Of a stretch of 64,000 bases of DNA, positions 9,290 to 17,424 are shown in pieces. The stretch comes from Geobacillus vulcani PSS1 (GTDB lineage Bacteria > Bacillota > Bacilli > Bacillales > Anoxybacillaceae). The DNA is taken from NCBI RefSeq assembly GCF_000733845.1, contig NZ_JPOI01000001.1, positions 3,163,001-3,227,000 of the forward strand. Direction: 5' to 3'. Made by a program: the position numbers and the translations under genes. Each line of letters starts with the position of its first letter. The first letter of the stretch is position 1. The notes beneath the pieces were generated by a model. That model saw nothing but the letters and a program-made list of their open reading frames with translations, was not told the origin of the DNA and searched no databases.

Positions 9290-10333
9290 TCAAATGAGCC
9301 CGAGCTTCAACAAACTTTCCGCGATTTGCACCGAGTTCGAAGCCGCGCCTTTTAACAAATTGTCAGCGACAATCCATAGATGGAAGCCGCGGCGGTTGTC
9401 CAAATCGCGGCGGATGCGGCCGACAAACACGTCGTACTTACCGACGCAATGGGCCGGCATCGGGTACAACTGTTCGCTCGGATCATCTTGAAGCACGACG
9501 CCCGGCGCTTCGCGGAGCACGGCCTGCAAGTCGGCAACGGTGACGCCGTCTTGTTCAATTTCGATGTACACCGATTCCGAATGGCCGCTCGCCACCGGAA
9601 TGCGCACGCACGTCGCCGCCACTTTCAGCTCAGGCATATGCATAATTTTTTTTGTTTCATTGATCATTTTCATCTCTTCAAACGTAAATCCATTGTCTTG
9701 AAACTTATCGATTTGCGGAATGGCGTTGAACGCAATTGGGTAATGCTTTCGGTCCGATTTCACTGGCAAAATGTTCGCCTCCACCGGCTTCCCTTCGAGC
9801 ACCGCTTTCGTCTGCTCGTTGAGCTCTTCAATGGCCTGCGCTCCCGCCCCGGAGACGGCTTGGTACGTCGAGACAATGACGCGCTCTAGGCCAAACGCCT
9901 TCCGAATCGGCTCCAACGCCACGACCATTTGGATCGTCGAGCAGTTCGGATTGGCGATAATGCCGTTATGCCACGTCAAGTCGCTTTCGTTCACTTCCGG
10001 AACGACAAGCGGCACGTTTTCCTCCATCCGAAACGCGCTCGTATTGTCGATCACGATCGCCCCGCGCCGCACCGCTTCCGGCGCCAGCGCTTTCGATACG
10101 GCCCCGCCGGCGCTGAACAAGGCGATATCGACCCCATCAAAGCGCTCGGGCGATGCCGCCTGCACTTCGATCTCCTCGCCGCGGAAACGCATTGTTTTGC
10201 CGGCTGACCGCTCCGATGACAACAAGGTCAATGTTCCAACCGGGAAGTTCCGGTCTTCAAGCGTCCGCACCATTTGCTGCCCAACTGCCCCCGTTGCTCC
10301 GACGACAGCGACATGATATTGTTTTTGAGCCAT
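9290..10333 (-). CDS. asd: Aspartate-semialdehyde dehydrogenase
   Basis: Reduces aspartyl phosphate to aspartate semialdehyde using NADPH, feeding lysine, threonine, methionine and dipicolinate synthesis. Of 347 residues, the N-terminal Rossmann fold begins VVGATGAVGQQ, and the catalytic cysteine lies in NPNCSTIQ near residue 129. The C-terminal dimerisation and substrate segment includes CVRIPVASGHSE. The ATG at 10333 follows AAGGAG at suitable spacing. It lies between dpaB, about 110 bases upstream, and dapG, 20 bases downstream. The wider gap on the dpaB side leaves room for a separate promoter, but I see no convincing one. Confidence 0.96.
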   Translation of the reverse strand: MAQKQYHVAVVGATGAVGQQMVRTLEDRNFPVGTLTLLSSERSAGKTMRFRGEEIEVQAASPERFDGVDIALFSAGGAVSKALAPEAVRRGAIVIDNTSAFRMEENVPLVVPEVNESDLTWHNGIIANPNCSTIQMVVALEPIRKAFGLERVIVSTYQAVSGAGAQAIEELNEQTKAVLEGKPVEANILPVKSDRKHYPIAFNAIPQIDKFQDNGFTFEEMKMINETKKIMHMPELKVAATCVRIPVASGHSESVYIEIEQDGVTVADLQAVLREAPGVVLQDDPSEQLYPMPAHCVGKYDVFVGRIRRDLDNRRGFHLWIVADNLLKGAASNSVQIAESLLKLGLI

Positions 10334-10444
10334 CCACCATTCTCCTTCCACATCGTCACTCTAAGAAGTGAATTCATAATTTTTATTTTATCACATTCCG
10401 CTGTGGACGAGAGAACATTTTTATGCGGAACATGGATTTTCGAT

Positions 10445-11050
10445 TCAGTTGTAGCGGAACCGCTCGATAATGACCGGCTGAAGTTGCTTCCCTTCCAGCG
10501 CGGCAAGAATCGTGTCGCGCAACAGCGGCATGTAGGCGACCATTGAGTTCGGCTTCGCCTGCGGGGCGTCTTGGCCGAACGGGATGAAATAAATGTTTTT
10601 TGCTGCCATCAGCCGCATCAAGTTGACGCCGTTTAAGCCGAGCGCATCGTTTGTGGAAATGCCAAGCACGACCGGGCGGTGGTTGCGCATCGTCGCTTTC
10701 GCCGCCATCAGCACGGGGGAATCCGTCATGGCGTTGGCCAACTTGCTCATCGAGTTGCCGGTGAGCGGAGCGATCACCATGCAATCGAGCGGAATTTTCG
10801 GTCCGAGCGGCTCCGCTTTGACGATCGTATCGATCACCTCATGTCCGGTCAGTTGTTCGAGTTTTTTCACCCATTCTTCCCCTTCGCCAAAGCGGGTGTT
10901 GGTCGTCTTAACCGTATACGTAACAATCGGCAATACTTCGGCTCCTTCATTGACGAGTTTTTCAATTTCCGGAAACACCGCATCATAGGTGCAATGCGAC
11001 CCGGTGAGGCCAAAGCCGATCCGTTTTCCTTTCAAGCTGTTTCCGCTCAT
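10445..11050 (-). CDS. dpaB: Dipicolinate synthase subunit B (SpoVFB)
   Basis: Flavoprotein subunit of the enzyme that makes dipicolinic acid, the calcium-chelated core compound of spores, in the mother cell. The 201 residues have the flavodoxin-like flavoprotein fold of the UbiX/Dfp group: GFGLTGSHCTYD near the start, and PLTGNSMSKLANAMTD near residue 110 as the cofactor/substrate region. The ATG overlaps the dpaA stop by four bases and has GGAGGAG eight bases upstream. The pair is expected to be made together during late sporulation. Confidence 0.95.
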   Translation of the reverse strand: MSGNSLKGKRIGFGLTGSHCTYDAVFPEIEKLVNEGAEVLPIVTYTVKTTNTRFGEGEEWVKKLEQLTGHEVIDTIVKAEPLGPKIPLDCMVIAPLTGNSMSKLANAMTDSPVLMAAKATMRNHRPVVLGISTNDALGLNGVNLMRLMAAKNIYFIPFGQDAPQAKPNSMVAYMPLLRDTILAALEGKQLQPVIIERFRYN

Positions 11051-11952
11051 GCATGATTCTCCTCCCGTTTTTGTAAATCTGCATATAATAGTTGCGCCAA
11101 GACGTTGGCGATGATTTGCCCAGCTGTCTTTGGCGCGACGATCCCCGGCAGCCCGGGCGCCAAAATGGCTTTCACTCCCCGTTTTTCGGCATAGCGGAAG
11201 TCAGTGCCGCCCGGTTTTGACGCCAAATCGATAATCAACGTATGGGGCGGCATTTTGGCGATGACGCTCGCCGTCACGATGAGATGAGGCACGGTGTTGA
11301 TGCAGACGTCAATGTCACGCACTTCTTTTTCCAAATCGTTTAAATGAAACGGCACGAGCCCCATTTCCGTAATGCGGGCGAGATGCTCCGACCGGCGCGC
11401 CCCGACTTTGACTTTCGCCCCCAACGCGGCGAACGTCCGGGCGACGGTCATGCCGACGCGTCCAAGCCCCAAGACGGCAACGCATGAGCCGTGGATCGTA
11501 AAATCCGTATGCTGAATGACCATCATCACCGTGCCTTCCGCGGTCGGAATGGAGTTGTAAATGGCGACATCGTCGCGCTCAAACAACTGCACGTGCTTGC
11601 GCCCTGTTTTTTTCACCAATTCGTCCAAATACGCGTTGCTGATGCCGGAATAAATCGTGCATTGCCGCGCCGTTTTTTGCACCATCTCTTCTGTAAACGG
11701 AATCGGTTCATGGGCAAACACGCTGTTGACATTTCCGTCCAACGTCGTGCCGTGAACCGGCAAAATGATCGCATCCAAATCTGCAAAATCGACTTCGCCA
11801 ATCGGCAGCTTCATCGCTCCGGTGAAATGATGGGCAAGCTGGTCGAAGCCGACAAGCGACAACTTCGCATCGAGTTCAACGAGTTTGCGAATGACTTCAA
11901 GCTGCCTCGCATCGCCGCCGATGATGGCGATATGCATTCCTGTCAGCATCAT
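11047..11952 (-). CDS. dpaA: Dipicolinate synthase subunit A (SpoVFA)
   Basis: NAD(P)-binding subunit of dipicolinate synthase, converting dihydroxy-tetrahydrodipicolinate to dipicolinate for spore heat resistance. The 301 residues start with IAIIGGDARQ and contain a second nucleotide-binding glycine motif VLGLGRVGMT near 157. AAGGTGAG lies eight bases before the ATG at 11952. A candidate sigma-K promoter is at 12000-12028, matching the mother-cell control known for spoVF. It overlaps dpaB by four bases and diverges from ymxH. Confidence 0.95.
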   Translation of the reverse strand: MMLTGMHIAIIGGDARQLEVIRKLVELDAKLSLVGFDQLAHHFTGAMKLPIGEVDFADLDAIILPVHGTTLDGNVNSVFAHEPIPFTEEMVQKTARQCTIYSGISNAYLDELVKKTGRKHVQLFERDDVAIYNSIPTAEGTVMMVIQHTDFTIHGSCVAVLGLGRVGMTVARTFAALGAKVKVGARRSEHLARITEMGLVPFHLNDLEKEVRDIDVCINTVPHLIVTASVIAKMPPHTLIIDLASKPGGTDFRYAEKRGVKAILAPGLPGIVAPKTAGQIIANVLAQLLYADLQKREENHA

Positions 11953-11999
11953 GTTGTACGCTCACCTTCTTTTTTGGCAAACTGCTCCGTTTCCTTTCC

Positions 12000-12028
12000 C
12001 ATCTTATGTTGGAAGGAAAATATAGGTG
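12000..12028 (-). promoter_or_regulatory. Candidate sigma-K promoter of dpaAB
   Basis: Minus strand CACC (12025-12028), 16-base spacer, CATAAGATG (12000-12008), close to the sigma-K pattern (AC, then CATAnnnTA). It is about 50 bases upstream of dpaA, whose B. subtilis homologue is sigma-K dependent. The last consensus base differs. Confidence 0.55.
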
Positions 12029-12145
12029 AATATCCTTGAAGGAAAAAATGGGCGATACGCGCTGTCAGCAGACAAGAGGCAGTCATTTTTTCCGTTTTTG
12101 TTCCTTACATATAGAAGTAAAGAAGCCAAAAAGGGGGAACCCAGC

Positions 12146-12388
12146 ATGAGGCTGAGCGAGTTAAGCGGAAAAGAAATTGTCGATGTAAGCCGAGCCGAGC
12201 GGCTCGGAGTGCTCGGACAGACCGATTTGGAGATCAACGAGCAAACAGGGCAGATCGAGGCGTTGCTCATCCCCACGGGAAAATGGTTTGGGTTTCGCAA
12301 AGAGGGACAGGAAATTCGCGTACCGTGGAAATATATTCGCAAAATCGGCGCAGATATGGTGATGATCGACGTCCCCGAGGAAGGGTGA
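12146..12388 (+). CDS. ymxH: YlmC/YmxH-family sporulation protein (PRC-barrel)
   Basis: Small 80-residue protein with a PRC-barrel-like fold, family YlmC/YmxH, role in sporulation not defined. It starts MRLSELSGKEIVDV and contains the family pattern IEALLIPTG and the C-terminal VPWKYIRKIGADMV. The ATG at 12146 follows AAGGGGGAAC; an in-frame upstream ATG at 12026 lacks a ribosome binding site and would add a tail the family does not have. It is the only plus-strand gene in the window, divergent from dpaA and convergent with mlpA, with which it shares a terminator. Confidence 0.9.
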   Translation: MRLSELSGKEIVDVSRAERLGVLGQTDLEINEQTGQIEALLIPTGKWFGFRKEGQEIRVPWKYIRKIGADMVMIDVPEEG

Positions 12389-12402
12389 AAGAGGTGAAAA
12401 CG

Positions 12403-12441
12403 AAAAAGCTAACAACCTAGCGAAAGGTCGTTAGCTTTTTT
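12403..12441. terminator. Bidirectional terminator between ymxH and mlpA
   Basis: Arms AAAAAGCTAAC and GTTAGCTTTTT with an inner ACC/GGT pair; T-runs on both strands suit the two converging genes. Confidence 0.9.
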
Positions 12442-12450
12442 GAGCTCGGT

Positions 12451-13692
12451 CTATGAACGGAGCGGGCGCGGCAACACGCCGTCGGGGCTGATTAAGGCGA
12501 GCGCGTAATCGTCGGTGAACACCGTGCGCGCCAGTTCGTTTACTTTTTCCACCGTGACGCTTTCAATCTCTTCAATGATCTCATCAAGCGAGCGGTGGCG
12601 GCCGAGAAGAAGTTCATTTTTGCCGTTGCGGCTCATCCGGCTGTTCGTGCTTTCGAGCCCAAGCATCAGGCTTCCTTTCATCTGCTCTTTGCTGTTATGC
12701 AGCTCTTTTTCGGTCACCCCGTCCTCCTTCAGTTGGTGAATGGTCTGCTGGATCGTTTCGAACAGCACATCAAGCTGGCTGCTTCCTGTACCGGCGTAAA
12801 TGGCGAGCAGGCCGCTGTCTTGGTAGGCGGAATGGTACGAGAACACCGAATACGCCAATCCACGCTGCTCGCGCACTTCCTGAAACAGTCGGCTGCTCAT
12901 GCTGCCGCCTAAAATATTGTTTAAGATGAGGAGTGGGTACGCGTCCGGATGACCGATCGGCAACCCGTTGAATCCGATGCATACGTGCGCCTGCTCCGTG
13001 TCCTTTTTGCGCGCGATCTTTTGCGGCACAAACGACGGCGTCCCTGAAGAAGGCGGCTTGCTCTCTGCGGTGAACGAGCCGAAATAGCGTTCGACCTGGT
13101 CAATAAACCGTTCGTCGACGTTGCCGGCGACCGAAACGACGACGCGGTCCGGTGTATAGTAGTCCGTCATATATTGGCGCAGCGTGTCACCAGTAAACGT
13201 GCGCAGCGTCTCTTCCGTGCCCAAAATCGGATAGCCGAGCGGGTGGCCCGCATAGCACGCTTTGCCGAGCAAATCGTGGACGATGTCATCCGGTGTGTCT
13301 TCATACATTTTGATTTCCTCGAGCACAACATTGCGCTCCTTTTGCAGCTCATCCTCCACAAATGTCGAGTGGAAAAACATATCGGCGAGCATGTCAAGCG
13401 CCAACGGCGCATGTTCATCCAACACTTTGGCGTAGTAACACGTATACTCCTTCGATGTAAAGGCGTTCACCTGCCCACCGATGCTGTCGAACGCTTCGGC
13501 AATGTCCCTAGCCGTGCGCGTCGTGGTCCCTTTGAAAAACATATGCTCTAAAAAGTGGGAAATGCCGTTGGTTTGCTCCGTTTCATTGCGCGAGCCGGTC
13601 CCGATCCATATGCCGATGGCCACCGATCTTACAGTCGGGATTTGCTCGAGCACGATTCGCACACCGTTTTTGCACGTATACTTGTTAATCAA
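12451..13692 (-). CDS. mlpA: M16-family zinc peptidase (MlpA/YmxG)
   Basis: Zinc-dependent peptidase of the insulinase/mitochondrial processing peptidase family, 413 residues. The inverted zinc motif HFLEH is at 46-50, with a distal glutamate in the following helix (LEEIKMYEDTPDD region). The second half is the usual non-catalytic M16 repeat. The best start is TTG at 13692, nine bases after AGGAGG; an in-frame ATG at 13731 lies inside ylxY and adds unrelated residues. It overlaps the end of ylxY by eight bases. B. subtilis MlpA has been linked to protease gene regulation; the substrate is unknown. Confidence 0.92.
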   Translation of the reverse strand: MINKYTCKNGVRIVLEQIPTVRSVAIGIWIGTGSRNETEQTNGISHFLEHMFFKGTTTRTARDIAEAFDSIGGQVNAFTSKEYTCYYAKVLDEHAPLALDMLADMFFHSTFVEDELQKERNVVLEEIKMYEDTPDDIVHDLLGKACYAGHPLGYPILGTEETLRTFTGDTLRQYMTDYYTPDRVVVSVAGNVDERFIDQVERYFGSFTAESKPPSSGTPSFVPQKIARKKDTEQAHVCIGFNGLPIGHPDAYPLLILNNILGGSMSSRLFQEVREQRGLAYSVFSYHSAYQDSGLLAIYAGTGSSQLDVLFETIQQTIHQLKEDGVTEKELHNSKEQMKGSLMLGLESTNSRMSRNGKNELLLGRHRSLDEIIEEIESVTVEKVNELARTVFTDDYALALISPDGVLPRPLRS

Positions 13693-14668
13693 CTCCGTGT
13701 TCCTCCTGTTTGTTTGCCAGTCTTTTCTCATCGAATAAGGCCGTCAAGCTGCCTAGAGCGTAGCCTTGGCGCTTGATCGAGACGATCAGCTCATCAAGCG
13801 CCGCCGCCGTCGGCATCGTCGGATGCATTAAAATGATGGCGCCAGGATGGACGTTTGACGTCACCCGTTTCACTATAACAGATGGCGACGGTTTTTGCCA
13901 ATCAATTGTATCGACGCTCCATAGAATCGTTTTCATGCCAAGTTCCGAGGCGATCTCGACGACCTCGTCGCGATAGCTGCCGCTGGGCGGGGCAAACCAT
14001 TTGCATTTGACCGCTGTCGCCGCCTCAATCACTTCATTCGTTTTCTCGAGCTCGCGGCGAATGTCGTCGCCGCTGAGCGTTTTCATATCAGGATGGCTGT
14101 AGGAATGGTTGCCGATTTCATGGCCAGCGTCTGCTATCATTTTTGCCATCTCCGGGTGATTTTTTACCCACCGTCCTTCTAAAAAGAACGTTGCCTTGAC
14201 ATGATGTTTTTTCAGCGTCTCAAGCATATCGGGGAGGTATTCTTCCCCCCAGGCGACATTGACCGTAAACGCCACCATCGGCTTGTCAGGATGGCCGCGA
14301 TAAATCGGCGCCGGCGGCAAATCGTTCAAATGAATGCGGGGCGGCACTTGTCGGAACACGAGTTTTCGCTCATCAAACGTCCCTGTTTTCTTCATGTTTT
14401 GATAGGAGGCATCAATGTCGACGGCGAGCCCGTTGTAACCAGGCGTCGCCTTCCACACTTTATCAATGACCGCATCTTGGGCGGGAATTTCGTATTGCTT
14501 CGCTTGCTTGACGATCGTGTCATACAGCTTGTCGCGCTCTTTCATCGCGGTCGTTTCCACCGGACGCCAGCTTGCAATGTAATCGCCAACCGGCGGCCAA
14601 TGAACCGCCGCCCAGGCGGCAAGAAACATGACCGCTAGCGCCATATAGCGGGCATAGCCGTTATTCAC
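13685..14668 (-). CDS. ylxY: YlxY, polysaccharide deacetylase-like protein with degenerate catalytic motif
   Basis: Secreted or membrane-anchored protein of 327 residues with one N-terminal hydrophobic segment (about 8-24) and a NodB-type deacetylase domain from about 130. Motif 1, normally TFDDG, reads TVNVAWG (135-141), so the catalytic and one metal-binding aspartate are replaced. Motif 2 (HSYSHP) and later motifs (APPSGSYRD, LMHPT) are kept. I therefore infer weak or altered activity on cell-wall glycans; the family member in B. subtilis is of unknown function. The start is GTG at 14668 after GGAGGGGG. It forms a transcript with mlpA. Confidence 0.88.
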   Translation of the reverse strand: MNNGYARYMALAVMFLAAWAAVHWPPVGDYIASWRPVETTAMKERDKLYDTIVKQAKQYEIPAQDAVIDKVWKATPGYNGLAVDIDASYQNMKKTGTFDERKLVFRQVPPRIHLNDLPPAPIYRGHPDKPMVAFTVNVAWGEEYLPDMLETLKKHHVKATFFLEGRWVKNHPEMAKMIADAGHEIGNHSYSHPDMKTLSGDDIRRELEKTNEVIEAATAVKCKWFAPPSGSYRDEVVEIASELGMKTILWSVDTIDWQKPSPSVIVKRVTSNVHPGAIILMHPTMPTAAALDELIVSIKRQGYALGSLTALFDEKRLANKQEEHGVD

Positions 14669-14731
14669 CCTTGTCCCCCTCCTTTTTTACTACTACAACA
14701 TATGTTTTCGGGGGACAGGATAGAACATAAC

Positions 14732-14762
14732 AAAAGAGCCTTAAGAAACAAATTCCTAAGGC
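14732..14762 (-). terminator. Rho-independent terminator of pnp
   Basis: Ten-base arms GCCTTAGGAA and TTCTTAAGGC (one mismatch) followed by TCTTTTG on the minus strand. The ascending arm contains the pnp stop codon TAG (14756-14758). Confidence 0.8.
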
Positions 14763-16927
14763 TTCATGCGATGGCGCTCCGGCCGTCTTCCTCGTTTTTC
14801 CCGCGATTCGCGCGGCGGTTCCCCTCCAATGTTGCGGGCATCCCGCAACACCGCTTTGCGCGACAAGTTGACGCGCCCTTGCTTATCGATTTCCGTTACT
14901 TTGACTAAAATTTCATCGCCAATCGAAACGACGTCTTCGACTTTGCCGACCCGCCCTTCAGCAAGCTCGGAAATGTGGACAAGCCCATCTTTGCCGTTGA
15001 ACAACTCAACAAAGGCGCCGAATTTTTCAATCCGCTTCACTTTGCCTAAATACACTTGGCCGACTTCGACTTCGCGGACGATGTCTTCGATGATTTGCTT
15101 CGCTTTTTGATTGGCCGCTTCGTCCACAGACGAGATGAAAATCGTGCCGTCTTGTTCGATGTCGATTTTGACGCCGGTTTCGTCGATGATTTTGTTGATC
15201 TGCTTGCCGCTTGGTCCGATCACCTCCCGGATTTTGTCCGGGTTGATGTGCATGATCAAAATTTTCGGCGCATATTTGGACAGCTCTTTACGCGGTTCGC
15301 TGAGCGTTTGCATCATATGGTCCAAAATCTCAAGCCGCCCTTTGCGCGCTTGCATGAGCGCCTCTTCCAAAATCTCGCGCGTCAACCCTTTGATTTTAAT
15401 GTCCATTTGCAATGCGGTGACGCCTTTTCTCGTGCCGGCGACTTTAAAGTCCATATCGCCAAGATGGTCTTCAATGCCTTGAATGTCGGTCAAAATCGTG
15501 TAATGGTCGTCGTTTTTCACCAATCCCATGGCAATGCCGGCGACCGGTGCTTTAATCGGCACCCCAGCATCCATCATCGCCAGCGTGCTGGCGCAAATGC
15601 TCGCTTGCGATGTCGAGCCGTTCGACTCCAGCACTTCCGAAACGAGGCGGATCGTATACGGGAATTCGCGCTCCGACGGCACGACCGGCTCAAGCGCCCG
15701 TTCGCCAAGCGCCCCGTGTCCGATTTCACGACGCCCCGGCCCGCGCATCGGCCCGGTTTCCCCGACGGAAAACGGCGGGAAGTTGTAATGGTGCATAAAC
15801 CGCTTCGATTCTTCCAAATCAAGCCCATCCAAAATTTGCACATCACCAAGCGCCCCAAGCGTACAAACGCTCAACACTTGGGTCTGCCCGCGCGTAAACA
15901 AACCGGAGCCGTGCGTGCGCGGCAGGACGCCGACCGCCGATGAGAGCGGACGGATTTCATCGACTTTGCGCCCATCGGGACGGATTTTCTCGACCGTGAT
16001 CAAACGGCGCACTTCCTCTTTCACAAGCTTATGCAAAATTTCCTGTACTTGCTTGAGCTTCTCCTCATCCGCTTCTTCCGCCTCATATTTGGCGATGACG
16101 CCCGCTTTCACATCTTCAATCGCCGCATCGCGCGCCAGTTTCTCCGGCACTTGCACCGCTCGCTTAATGTCCGCTTCGGCAAGCTGGCGAATTTCCGCCT
16201 CCAACGCTGGATCCGGCTCGTAAAGGACGACTTCCATTTTTTCTTTGCCGACTTGGGCGGCGATTTCCTCTTGGAAAGCGATGAGCCGCTTCACTTCCTC
16301 ATGGCCGAACATGATCGCTTCCAAAATTACTTCTTCCGGCACCTCATCTGCCCCGGCTTCCACCATGTTGATCGCGTCTTTTGTGCCGGCGACGACAAGA
16401 TGCAGATCGCTTTTTTCCATTTGCTCCACCGTCGGATTGATGACAAACTGGCCGTCGACGCGGCCGACGATGACGCCGGCGATCGGCCCTTCAAACGGAA
16501 TGTCGGAAATCGTCAGCGCCACCGACGAACCGATTAAGGCCGCTACTTCTGGCGCGCAGTCTTGATCAACGCTCATGACCATCGAGACGACTTGCACTTC
16601 ATTGCGGAATCCTTCGGCAAACAGCGGGCGAATCGGTCGGTCAATCAGTCGGCTCACCAAAATCGCTTTCTCGCTCGGACGTCCTTCGCGCTTAATAAAC
16701 CCGCCCGGAATTTTCCCGACGGCGTACAGCCGCTCCTCGTAGTTGACGGTGAGCGGGAAAAAGTCGACGTTTTTCGCCTCCCGCGACGCGGTGGCCGTGC
16801 TCAACACGACCGTATCGCCGTAGCGGACGAGCGCCGCTCCGTTCGCCTGTTTCGCCAGTTCGCCGGTTTCAACAATGAGCGGCCGCCCGGCCACATCGAT
16901 GGAAAACACGCGTTTTTCTTGTTCCAT
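14756..16927 (-). CDS. pnp: Polyribonucleotide nucleotidyltransferase (PNPase)
   Basis: Phosphorolytic 3'-to-5' exoribonuclease of the RNA degradosome, 723 residues. Two RNase PH domains (about 10-230 and 320-540, the second with [14 protein letters not shown]) flank an alpha-helical linker. A KH domain follows ([17 protein letters not shown] near 565), then an S1 domain (about 620-690, [16 protein letters not shown]). A basic tail rich in arginine ends the protein. The ATG at 16927 has GAGAGGAG upstream. It follows rpsO across a terminator, a conserved pairing in most bacteria. Confidence 0.97.
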   Translation of the reverse strand: MEQEKRVFSIDVAGRPLIVETGELAKQANGAALVRYGDTVVLSTATASREAKNVDFFPLTVNYEERLYAVGKIPGGFIKREGRPSEKAILVSRLIDRPIRPLFAEGFRNEVQVVSMVMSVDQDCAPEVAALIGSSVALTISDIPFEGPIAGVIVGRVDGQFVINPTVEQMEKSDLHLVVAGTKDAINMVEAGADEVPEEVILEAIMFGHEEVKRLIAFQEEIAAQVGKEKMEVVLYEPDPALEAEIRQLAEADIKRAVQVPEKLARDAAIEDVKAGVIAKYEAEEADEEKLKQVQEILHKLVKEEVRRLITVEKIRPDGRKVDEIRPLSSAVGVLPRTHGSGLFTRGQTQVLSVCTLGALGDVQILDGLDLEESKRFMHHYNFPPFSVGETGPMRGPGRREIGHGALGERALEPVVPSEREFPYTIRLVSEVLESNGSTSQASICASTLAMMDAGVPIKAPVAGIAMGLVKNDDHYTILTDIQGIEDHLGDMDFKVAGTRKGVTALQMDIKIKGLTREILEEALMQARKGRLEILDHMMQTLSEPRKELSKYAPKILIMHINPDKIREVIGPSGKQINKIIDETGVKIDIEQDGTIFISSVDEAANQKAKQIIEDIVREVEVGQVYLGKVKRIEKFGAFVELFNGKDGLVHISELAEGRVGKVEDVVSIGDEILVKVTEIDKQGRVNLSRKAVLRDARNIGGEPPRESREKRGRRPERHRMKP

Positions 16928-16981
16928 ACAGACGAGTACTCCTCTCTATGTACAAATGAAAATATGGATCCGCTGATGATT

Positions 16982-17036
16982 AGTATAGACGAATTGGCGC
17001 CGTTGTTATCATCGCCGCGTGAATCGAACCTGTAAA
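16982..17036 (-). promoter_or_regulatory. Candidate promoter region of pnp
   Basis: After the rpsO terminator two weak options exist on the minus strand. One is a TATACT -10 at 16982-16987 without a good -35. The other is TTTACA (17031-17036) with a 17-base spacer to GATGAT (17008-17013). Confidence 0.3.
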
Positions 17037-17041
17037 CTAGC

Positions 17042-17069
17042 AAAAAAGCGGGAATGCTCCCGCTTTTTT
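17042..17069 (-). terminator. Rho-independent terminator of rpsO
   Basis: Arms AAAAAAGCGGGA and TCCCGCTTTTTT with a four-base loop; the first arm overlaps the rpsO stop codon. Confidence 0.92.
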
Positions 17070-17337
17070 ATCGACGTAATCCAAGTTTCTCAATCAATTC
17101 ACGGTAGCGCGCCACATCTTTCTTGCGCAAGTAGGCCAATAAGCGGCGGCGCTTCCCGACCATTTTCAGCAAGCCGCGCCGTGAATGATGGTCTTTTTTA
17201 TGAATGCGCAAATGCTCGTTCAAGTTGTTGATTTGCTCCGTCAGGATCGCAACTTGCACTTCCGGAGAACCGGTGTCGTTCTCGTGGATTTTAAATTGCT
17301 CGATGATTTCGCGTTTGCGCTCCTGCGTCAATGCCAT
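17068..17337 (-). CDS. rpsO: 30S ribosomal protein S15
   Basis: Primary-binding protein of the 30S platform, 89 residues, all helical. Recognisable segments are [16 protein letters not shown] and the loop [19 protein letters not shown] that contacts the 16S rRNA three-way junction. GGGAGGTG lies a few bases before the ATG at 17337. The gene has its own promoter (17427-17455), a structured leader (17369-17408) and a terminator, so it is a compact self-contained transcription unit between ribC and pnp. Autoregulation by S15 binding to the leader is known for B. stearothermophilus. Confidence 0.98.
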   Translation of the reverse strand: MALTQERKREIIEQFKIHENDTGSPEVQVAILTEQINNLNEHLRIHKKDHHSRRGLLKMVGKRRRLLAYLRKKDVARYRELIEKLGLRR

Positions 17338-17368
17338 CCGTGTTCACCTCCCTAGTCTTAGATCCCCG

Positions 17369-17408
17369 ATTGCCGAGCGGGCGTCGGTGACTCGCCTAGC
17401 CAAGCAAT
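17369..17408 (-). promoter_or_regulatory. S15 autoregulatory leader of rpsO (hairpin)
   Basis: On the minus strand, ATTGCTTGGC (17399-17408) pairs with GCTCGGCAAT (17369-17378) with one mismatch and two G-U pairs; inside, GGCG pairs with CGCC. It sits between the promoter and the ribosome binding site. S15 of B. stearothermophilus is known to bind its own mRNA leader; identity with that operator is inferred from position and structure. Confidence 0.7.
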
Positions 17409-17424
17409 GGTTCGCATACATTGA

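Noticed and set aside
10334..10444. Promoter or terminator in the dpaB-asd gap
   Set aside because: TAAAAT is present but no -35 at the right distance, and the TTCCGC/GCGGAA pairing has too long a loop to call a terminator.
15056..15943. Long open frame on the plus strand opposite pnp (about 295 codons)
   Set aside because: It is antisense to a well-conserved PNPase gene, has a His/Arg/Phe-rich composition typical of reversed high-GC coding DNA, and has no convincing ribosome binding site.
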